Assembly (NCBI GenBank): GCA_009782505.1
Contig: WRIW01000006.1
Span: 1 to 64,000, forward strand
Length of the DNA: 64,000 nt
Direction: 5' to 3'
Source: Clostridiales bacterium
Lineage (GTDB): Bacteria > Bacillota > Peptococcia > DRI-13 > UBA5745
Shown: positions 57,681 through 64,000 of the stretch, piece after piece
Position numbering within the stretch: position 1 is the first letter of the stretch
Layout: every line of letters begins with the position of its first letter
Program-made: the position numbers and the translations under genes
Notes under the pieces: model-generated
The model's input: the letters and a program-made list of their open reading frames with translations, nothing else
What the model was told of the DNA's origin: nothing
Databases searched by the model: none

Positions 57681-59252
57681 TCAATCCAGCAGGCCGTCGT
57701 AGTCCGCCCACTCCCCTTTGACCCGCCCCTGCTCCCGCATGTGCTGCAGCAGGTAGTATATGACATGGTATTCATCCGGGGCAAAGCTCTTCTTCAGGGC
57801 GTCCACGCCAAGGTCTCCGCCGGCGGAGGCCAGCCCGTTCAGCTTCTTCTGTATCTCGATGATGGCTTTGGCGCTGCGCTTCCCTTCCTCTACCTGGGGC
57901 TGATCGTAGGGGTTGATCCCCACATACGCCGCGATATAGCCGACGATGCGCTCAAATAGGGCAATGAGCCCGCCCAGGGAGAATGGATCCAGGCGCTCCA
58001 TAGTGATGGCCATGCTCTCCCGGCCCCGCGCCTTCATCGCGTTCATGGTGCCGTGGCAGAAAGCCAGCAGATAGTCGCCCATGGTGACGCCGCCTTCCTC
58101 TACCTCCGTGTCCACAGCCTGGCCCTTCTCTTGCAGCACTTTGATGAATATTGCGAAGAAATCATTATGCCCCGCCAGGAGCTGCTGTACGTAGGAGTGC
58201 TGGTCCGTAGTGCCCTTGTTGCCGAAGATGGACAGGCCCGAATGCCTGGGCCCATTGTCCGTCTCCAGGGTTTTCCCCAGGGATTCCATGAATAGCTGCT
58301 GGAGGAATTTGCCCCAGAGATCCAGTTTGTCCTTGTACGGCAAGACTACCAGGTGGTGCTTTCCGTTCCCCTCGGACTGGAGGATCATATAGTGGGCCAG
58401 AAGCATGGCGGGGTTATCGGGATAAGCGGGGCTCCTGGTCAGCTCATCCATGGCGTAGGCGCCCGCCAGCAAGCCGTCGGCGTCCAGCCCAAGCAAGGCC
58501 AGGGGTAGTGTGCCCACGGGGGAGAGCACGGAAAACCTTCCCCCTACCCAGTCCCACACGGGGAAGATGTCCAGCCATTGCTGCCCTTTGGCGTATTCAT
58601 ACATCGCCGAGCCGTCCATGGTCACCGCCACGGCATGTTTGCTGAACAGCAAACCTTTCTCCCTATAGACGCGCTCGAGGACAGTGTAGAGGTTGCGTAT
58701 CTCCGTCGTGCCGCCGGATTTCGAAGCCACCACAAAGAGGACTTTATCCAGATTCCCCTCACCGACGCTGCGGATCATGGCGTCCACAGAGTCCGGATCC
58801 GTATTGTCCAAGGTGAAGAGCCCCAGCTTGAAGCGGTAGTCCGACAACGCCTTGCTCACGCACTGGAACCCAAGCTGCGACCCGCCGATGCCGATGACGG
58901 CCAGGTACTTAAAAGCTTCGCCCGCCTCGTTGGCTACGCGCCCCTCGTGGACATTCCCGGCGAATTCCTCTATCCGGTCTACCGCGCGGGTGATCTCGTC
59001 GCCTATGCCCTTGTCCGGGGCCAGGCCGGGGTTGCGCAGCCAATAATGCCCCACCATCCTGTCTTCGGATTCGTTCACATGTACGCCCTTTTCCGTGTCT
59101 GCCATGACCTTGTTCGCCTTCTGATGAAAGCCCGGGTCGATAAGCGTGGTCAAATCGAAGTTTAACGAATGGTTGAAATCGAGGGAAAACACCCCTCTTT
59201 CATGGGTGTACCGGACAGATTTGCCGGTTTTGGTGATAGTCCATGCCGCCAT
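57681..59252 (-). CDS. pgi: Glucose-6-phosphate isomerase
   Basis: FVVASKSGGTTEIRNLYTVLERV, VSPVGTLPLALLG; ends in PGI-type C-term. Confidence 0.92.
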   Translation of the reverse strand: MAAWTITKTGKSVRYTHERGVFSLDFNHSLNFDLTTLIDPGFHQKANKVMADTEKGVHVNESEDRMVGHYWLRNPGLAPDKGIGDEITRAVDRIEEFAGNVHEGRVANEAGEAFKYLAVIGIGGSQLGFQCVSKALSDYRFKLGLFTLDNTDPDSVDAMIRSVGEGNLDKVLFVVASKSGGTTEIRNLYTVLERVYREKGLLFSKHAVAVTMDGSAMYEYAKGQQWLDIFPVWDWVGGRFSVLSPVGTLPLALLGLDADGLLAGAYAMDELTRSPAYPDNPAMLLAHYMILQSEGNGKHHLVVLPYKDKLDLWGKFLQQLFMESLGKTLETDNGPRHSGLSIFGNKGTTDQHSYVQQLLAGHNDFFAIFIKVLQEKGQAVDTEVEEGGVTMGDYLLAFCHGTMNAMKARGRESMAITMERLDPFSLGGLIALFERIVGYIAAYVGINPYDQPQVEEGKRSAKAIIEIQKKLNGLASAGGDLGVDALKKSFAPDEYHVIYYLLQHMREQGRVKGEWADYDGLLD

Positions 59253-59261
59253 ATATCGCTC

Positions 59262-59435
59262 CTCCTTACTTGCCTTTTTTGCTTCCGGCTGCGCCCGCTT
59301 CCTCAGCCCCTTCGGTCACGTACCGTCAGAAGTACGCTCCCTCGCGGCTTTCGTCGCTTGACTTGCCAGAAACAAAAAATTCTGCGTAACTTTTAACCTT
59401 TTTTGCTTCCGGCTGCGCCCGCTTCCTCAGCGCTC
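59262..59435 (-). repeat. Family A repeat between pgm and pgi
   Basis: CCTTTTTTGCTTCCGGCTGCGCCCGCTTCCTCAGC at both ends, 124 bp offset; distal copy overlaps the pgm stop codon. Confidence 0.85.
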
Positions 59436-61148
59436 AACTAATTCGTGGATTTTTTTCTTAAGCTGCTCCTGGCGCTCCAGGCCCTTCTCCGGCGTGTCCG
59501 CCAGTATGGAGTAGTACACTTTCAACTTCGGCTCCGTACCCGACGGCCGGGCGGCCAGCCAGGAGTCCCCCTTGAGCTGGAAGCGCAGGACGTTGTCTTT
59601 GGGTATCCCGTCCACCCCCTCCAGGAAGTCCTCTACCTTCTCCACATCCGGCAGTATCTCTTTGCCGGAGCGGCGCAACTCGTCCATGATATGTTTCATC
59701 TTCTCCAGCCCGTCGAAGCCCGGGATGACGAAAGTATCCAGCAGATCCATATAGCGCCCATATATGCTGTATATTTCTTCCAGACGGTCGATCATCGTCT
59801 TGCCCTGGTCCAGCCAGTACGCCGCCGCCTCGCAAAAGAGCATGGTCGCCCCTACGGCGTCCTTATCCCGGACGAAGTCGGCGATGAGGTAACCGTTGCT
59901 CTCCTCGTAGCCGAACACGAACTCCTTGGTATCCCCCGCCGCGGCTGCCGCTTCCACCAGTGCCATCTGCTCGCCGATATATTTGAAACCGGTCAGGCAC
60001 TTCACGATCTCCAGGCCGTAAGCCTTCGCGATGACTTCCCCCAGCTTGCAGGTGACGATAGTATTCACAAACACGCCTTTTTCCGGGATAGCCCCCAAGA
60101 GCTTCTTTCTTGTAAGGGCGTAGTCTACCAGCAGTACGCCGATCTGGTTCCCGGTGATGTTGCGGAACTCCCCCTCATGGCGGATAGCTGTCCCCAGTCT
60201 GTCCGAGTCCGGGTCGGAGCCTACCACGATGTGGGCTTCCGTCTTCGCCGCCAGAGCGATAGCCATGGACAGTGCTTCGGTCTCCTCGGGGTTCGGTTGC
60301 CTCACCGTGGGGAAGTCCCCGTCGGGCAGCTCCTGCTCCGGCACGACCTGCACCCGGGAGAAGCCATCCTTCGCCAGCATCTCCCGGATGTATAGGTTAC
60401 CCGAGCCGTTTAGCGGGGTATAGACCACCGAGAGCGCCCCCTTAGCCCCCCCGTCGTCCAGGAGGGAATGGGACAATACCGTGTCCACATAAGCATGGCG
60501 GAGTTCCTCGCCCAGCATCTTGATTTTGCCCTCTTTGACCAGGGCGTCGAAGTCCGCTTTCGGCAACGGGCTGAACAAGGGCTGTACCTCGATGACGTCC
60601 ATGAGGGGCTGTGCTTCCAGGGGCGGGAGCTGGCAGCCGAAATGATTGTATATCTTCATCCCGTTGTATTCTTTCATATTGTGGCTGGCGGTCAGCACGA
60701 CCCCCGTGGCGCAGCCGTATTTCCTGATGGCATTGGACAATACCGGCGTCGGCGTTGGCCTGTCTGCCAGATAGACCGTGACCCCCTGCTCCGCCAAGGT
60801 CACCGCCGTATGCCTGGCATACTCCTCCGAATGATGCCTGGTATCATAGGCGATAGCCGCGCCTTTGGCCATGGCTTCCGGGCCCATTTGCTTCAGCCAC
60901 AGGGCCACCCCCGTGATCGCCCGCCGTACGGTATAGGGGTTCATCCTGTTGTTGCCGGGGCCCATCACCCCCCGCATACCGCCGGTACCGAAAGCCAGGT
61001 CTTGCCCGAAGCTCTCTTCCAGCTCCTTGTCTCCCGTCATCCGGCGAATGGCTTCTTTGGTATCCTCATCCACATAAGGGCTGTCCAGCCATTCTCGGCG
61101 GTTCGCCTCGCCGATCTCACGGTAGCTCAGGTTGCCTTTCTCACTCAT
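59427..61148 (-). CDS. Phosphoglucomutase/phosphomannomutase
   Basis: LAFGTGGMRGVMGPGNNRMNPYTVRRA, GVVLTASHNMKEYNGMKIYN, GSDPDSDRLGTAIRH, ARPSGTEPKLKVYYS. Confidence 0.95.
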   Translation of the reverse strand: MSEKGNLSYREIGEANRREWLDSPYVDEDTKEAIRRMTGDKELEESFGQDLAFGTGGMRGVMGPGNNRMNPYTVRRAITGVALWLKQMGPEAMAKGAAIAYDTRHHSEEYARHTAVTLAEQGVTVYLADRPTPTPVLSNAIRKYGCATGVVLTASHNMKEYNGMKIYNHFGCQLPPLEAQPLMDVIEVQPLFSPLPKADFDALVKEGKIKMLGEELRHAYVDTVLSHSLLDDGGAKGALSVVYTPLNGSGNLYIREMLAKDGFSRVQVVPEQELPDGDFPTVRQPNPEETEALSMAIALAAKTEAHIVVGSDPDSDRLGTAIRHEGEFRNITGNQIGVLLVDYALTRKKLLGAIPEKGVFVNTIVTCKLGEVIAKAYGLEIVKCLTGFKYIGEQMALVEAAAAAGDTKEFVFGYEESNGYLIADFVRDKDAVGATMLFCEAAAYWLDQGKTMIDRLEEIYSIYGRYMDLLDTFVIPGFDGLEKMKHIMDELRRSGKEILPDVEKVEDFLEGVDGIPKDNVLRFQLKGDSWLAARPSGTEPKLKVYYSILADTPEKGLERQEQLKKKIHELVER

Positions 61149-61182
61149 TTTTGATCGCGCCTTTCCTCAGTATTTTCTCTGC

Positions 61183-61884
61183 TTACGTGGCGATCTCCCT
61201 ATCCGCCTGCATGCATAACAATACGCCCTCATCCCAGTCCAGCCTGGCCTTGTCCGCCGTAAGCTCATTGCTTACGCCCAGGGGGAAACCGCTGATGAAC
61301 CGTCCCCCTGCCGGCTGGTATTTCAATCCTTCCTGCACGAATCCCGTGACTTCCGAGGTAAGTGCAAATAAGGATACATACTCGCCTATTTTACCATAGA
61401 TCCACTGCCCCCGTCTGGGGAGAAATATTTTGACGCCCCTGTCCTCGATGACGACCTCCGGCAGGCCCTCGGCCCCCGGGCCGTAGGCTTCCCCGTACTC
61501 CGGCTCAAGGGCCAGCTGGAGCAGCATGATGTTGGCGTAGCTGTGGTCGGGCCAATCGCCCAGGGCGCCCCATATCCGTATGCGCCCATACCCCCGGCTC
61601 AGGGCTTCCTTTATAACGAAACTGCCGTCTGTGTCGTTTTTCTCCACCGGGCTCACCGTCAGCCTGCAGCCTCCTCTTTCCAGGCGCATCGTCTCGTCCC
61701 CTGTCAGGGAATCCATATCTCCGAACACTTGTTCCGGGATGAAATCCAGCCGCAGCAGGTGCCTGGCGCCGCTGTCGGCTGCGATCACCGTATCCGCTTC
61801 CTTCAGCCGGAGCTGAAACAAGCCGGCGTCTTTGATTTCCCCGCCCAGTACAAGCAGGCATGTCTCGTTCCAGTGCCGCGTCAT
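61183..61884 (-). CDS. thiN: Thiamine diphosphokinase
   Basis: VIAADSGARHLLRLDFIPEQVFGDMDSL, EKNDTDGSFVIKEALSRG. Confidence 0.93.
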   Translation of the reverse strand: MTRHWNETCLLVLGGEIKDAGLFQLRLKEADTVIAADSGARHLLRLDFIPEQVFGDMDSLTGDETMRLERGGCRLTVSPVEKNDTDGSFVIKEALSRGYGRIRIWGALGDWPDHSYANIMLLQLALEPEYGEAYGPGAEGLPEVVIEDRGVKIFLPRRGQWIYGKIGEYVSLFALTSEVTGFVQEGLKYQPAGGRFISGFPLGVSNELTADKARLDWDEGVLLCMQADREIAT

Positions 61885-61890
61885 TTGCCG

Positions 61891-62202
61891 TATGTCGCTT
61901 CCTTTTCCTATGTTCGATGGGGCTCTGCCCCATACCCCGTCGCTCCGCGAGGCGAGGCCCCGCTGCGCTCCATAGGCTGCGCCAGCTTGCGTCCTAAGGG
62001 TGGTATTTGCCCAGGCTTGCCTATGCGCCGTGCTCAGTATGTCGCTTCCCTTTCCTATGCTCGATGGGGCTCTGCCCCATACCCCGTCGCTCCGCGAGGC
62101 GGGGCCCCGCTACGCTCCATAGGCTGCGCCTGCTTGCGTCCTAAGGGTGGTATTTGCCCAGGCTTGCCTATGCGCCGCGCTCAGTATGTCGCTTCCCTTT
62201 CC
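61891..62202. repeat. Family B repeat: two tandem 147-bp units plus partial third boundary
   Basis: TATGTCGCTTCC begins at 61891, 62038 and 62185 (147 bp exactly each); unit contains GGGGCTCTGCCCCATACCCCGTCGCTCCGCGAGGC. Confidence 0.92.
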
Positions 62203-63060
62203 TTGAGTTCCTTTAGCAAAGCCCGGTAGCGGCGGTAGCGGCCTTCGTCCACCGCGCCCTCCCGCGCGCCCTGGCTGACGCCGCAGTCACGGTCCTGATC
62301 ATGGATACAGGAGCGAAATCGGCAGTTTGCCGCCAGGGGCTCGAATTCGGGGTAGTACTCCGCCAGCCCCGCCGACGTCACCCCTTCCGGCATGAGCAGT
62401 TGGCTGAATCCCGGGGTGTCCGCCACCCAGCCGCCGATAGCCAGAGGTATCCATTCCACATGGCGGGTGGTATGCCTGCCCCGCCCCAGCTTGTCGCTGA
62501 TTTCCCCGGTCTTTAATTCTATGCCGGGTTCTATCCTGTTCAGCAGGCTTGATTTGCCTACCCCTGATGGCCCCGCAAGCACCGTCATCCTACCCGCAAG
62601 CCTCTCGCCAAGCTCCTTGACGCCCGCGCCGCTTACCGCGCAGGTGGCAAGCTGCTCCACCCCAGCCGCATCGTATGGCTTCCGATACCCTTCCAGCACC
62701 GCCTGACCGGCTAAATCCATCTTATTCCAGCATAGGAGCGGCTGGATGCTTTCCGCCTGTATCATGATCAACAACCTGTCCAGAAGCCACATATCCGGTT
62801 GAGGCTGATCCGCCGCCAACACGATGAGGGCCAGATCCACATTCGCTACGGGCGGCCTGAGCAGCCTGTTGCTTCGTGGGGCGACTTCCTCGACTATGCC
62901 TTTGCGCCCGGATTCATCCACCACGCCAAAGGCAACGATATCCCCGGGCAACACCTCCTGCTTCTCCCGGCGGAAACGCCCCCTGAGCCTGCATTCCCAC
63001 AGCCCATGGGCGCCCGCATCCACGGTGTAGAAGCTTCCCACGCCCTTCAGCACCCTGCCC
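62181..63060 (-). CDS. rsgA: Ribosome small-subunit GTPase RsgA (start codon uncertain; ORF open to 63434)
   Basis: VLAGPSGVGKSSLLNRI, GRGRHTTRHVEW, ADTPGFSQL, zinc region CRFRSCIHDQDRDCGV; upstream in-frame part is repeat-derived. Confidence 0.9.
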
Positions 63061-63066
63061 GGTAAC

Positions 63067-63285
63067 TTGTCTGTTTCGCTTCTGGCGACGCCCACTTCCG
63101 GCTCCCGTTCAGTTTCGTACGTTTGGTACGCGCCTTCACGTTCGCCGTCGTTTGTCTTGCCAGAACCGAAACATCCTGCGTTACCCTCGCATTTGTCTGT
63201 TTCGCTTCTGGCGACGCCCACTTCCGGCTCCCGTTCAGTTTCGTACGTTTGGTACGCGCCTTCACGTTCGCCGTCGTTTGTCTTG
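63067..63285 (-). repeat. Family A repeat, two tandem copies with 93-bp identical segment (126 bp offset)
   Basis: 63067-63159 and 63193-63285 read identically. Confidence 0.92.
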
Positions 63286-63318
63286 TTTCTTTCCCCGATG
63301 ATTCCACACCTTTCTGAG

Positions 63319-63522
63319 AGGAGATACGCGAGGGAGCGTACTTCAGATGGTACGTGACCGAGCAGTTCGACGAAACGGCCGCAGTCAGTACCTATGCCGC
63401 TACTAAGTGACGCCGGATTTTTGGATTCTGACAAGGCAAGCGACGAATGTCGCGAGGGAGCGTACTTCTGACGGTACGTGACCGAGCAGACAGAGGATGC
63501 GGCTGCCGTCAGAATCCAAAAA
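63319..63522 (+). repeat. Family A repeat in opposite orientation, partial plus full copy (124 bp offset)
   Basis: CGCGAGGGAGCGTACTTC at both; full copy bounded by perfect 15-bp arms TTTTTGGATTCTGAC (63418-63432) / GTCAGAATCCAAAAA (63508-63522). Confidence 0.88.
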
Positions 63523-63528
63523 GACGCG

Positions 63529-64000
63529 TCAGTCGGGTCCGGGGCCTTGGCTGACGACTATATCGATCGGCGTCCCTTCCTGCATCTGGGTCTCCCCTGC
63601 CGGCGTCTGCCGGATGATCGTATCCTTCGCCCAAGTCCAGCTCATCTCATAACTCGTGTACCCGAACTCTATCCCCAGCGAACGGGCCGCTTCCTGGGCG
63701 TCCGACACAGGCATGCCCACGAAGGACTGGACCCTGACCAGCTTCACCACCGGCCCCAGGCTGATCACGACGTCTACCTTGTCTCCAGGCTTCATCTGCG
63801 TATCCGCCTCGGGGTTTTGGGCGATGATGTGCCCTTCCGGCGTGTCGCTGTCGTTGATGGTATCCACATTGCCCAGTACCAGCCCGGAGTTGCTCAAGGC
63901 GATGATCGCCCCCTGCTCCGTCAGCATGGACAGATTGGGCGCCGGATATGTCGCTTGCCCCCGGCTTAGGGTCAGCCGCACTGTACTGCCCGGCCGTACC
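63529..64000 (-). CDS. C-terminal PASTA repeats of a Ser/Thr protein kinase (partial at window edge)
   Basis: PASTA-type repeats PNLSMLTEQGAIIALSNSGLVLGNVDTINDSDTPEGHIIAQNPEADTQMKPGDKVDVVISLG; upstream of rsgA as in PrkC loci. Confidence 0.85.
   Translation of the reverse strand, partial: VRPGSTVRLTLSRGQATYPAPNLSMLTEQGAIIALSNSGLVLGNVDTINDSDTPEGHIIAQNPEADTQMKPGDKVDVVISLGPVVKLVRVQSFVGMPVSDAQEAARSLGIEFGYTSYEMSWTWAKDTIIRQTPAGETQMQEGTPIDIVVSQGPGPD

Noticed and set aside
63067-63522. CRISPR array
   Set aside because: Repeats are ~93-126 bp, only two per locus, dispersed through the genome segment, and have no regular unique spacers or cas genes.

Overview
This window looks like a GC-rich chromosomal segment of an anaerobic Bacillota (Clostridia-type) genome, with nearly all genes on the minus strand. 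Housekeeping blocks: infC-rpmI-rplT with a leader/attenuator, thrS, a compact his operon (hisZ-G-D-C-B-A-I-E) without hisH and hisF, glnA, a purine salvage/catabolism block (guaD, xdhA, fused FAD/2Fe-2S xdh subunit, SDR, xpt, guaB), a division cluster (pgeF, HlyD-like, yggS, sepF, proC, divIVA, ileS), nrdR-nrdD-nrdG, cysK, pgi, pgm, thiN, rsgA and the 3' end of a PASTA kinase. Accessory material: an island after tRNA-Ala(CGC) with a YoeB/RelB-type TA pair, DUF4143 ATPases (one truncated) and a complete Wadjet-like JetABCD anti-plasmid system; a HicAB pair lies elsewhere. The most intriguing unexplained signal is a dispersed, often tandem, ~121-129 bp palindromic intercistronic element. At least eight loci carry it, mostly between a stop codon and the next gene's ribosome-binding site, and its terminal stem sequences differ between copies with compensating changes in both arms. 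Two other repeat families and a REP-like palindrome are also present. All calls come from reading the sequence and the supplied ORFs; no searches were run.
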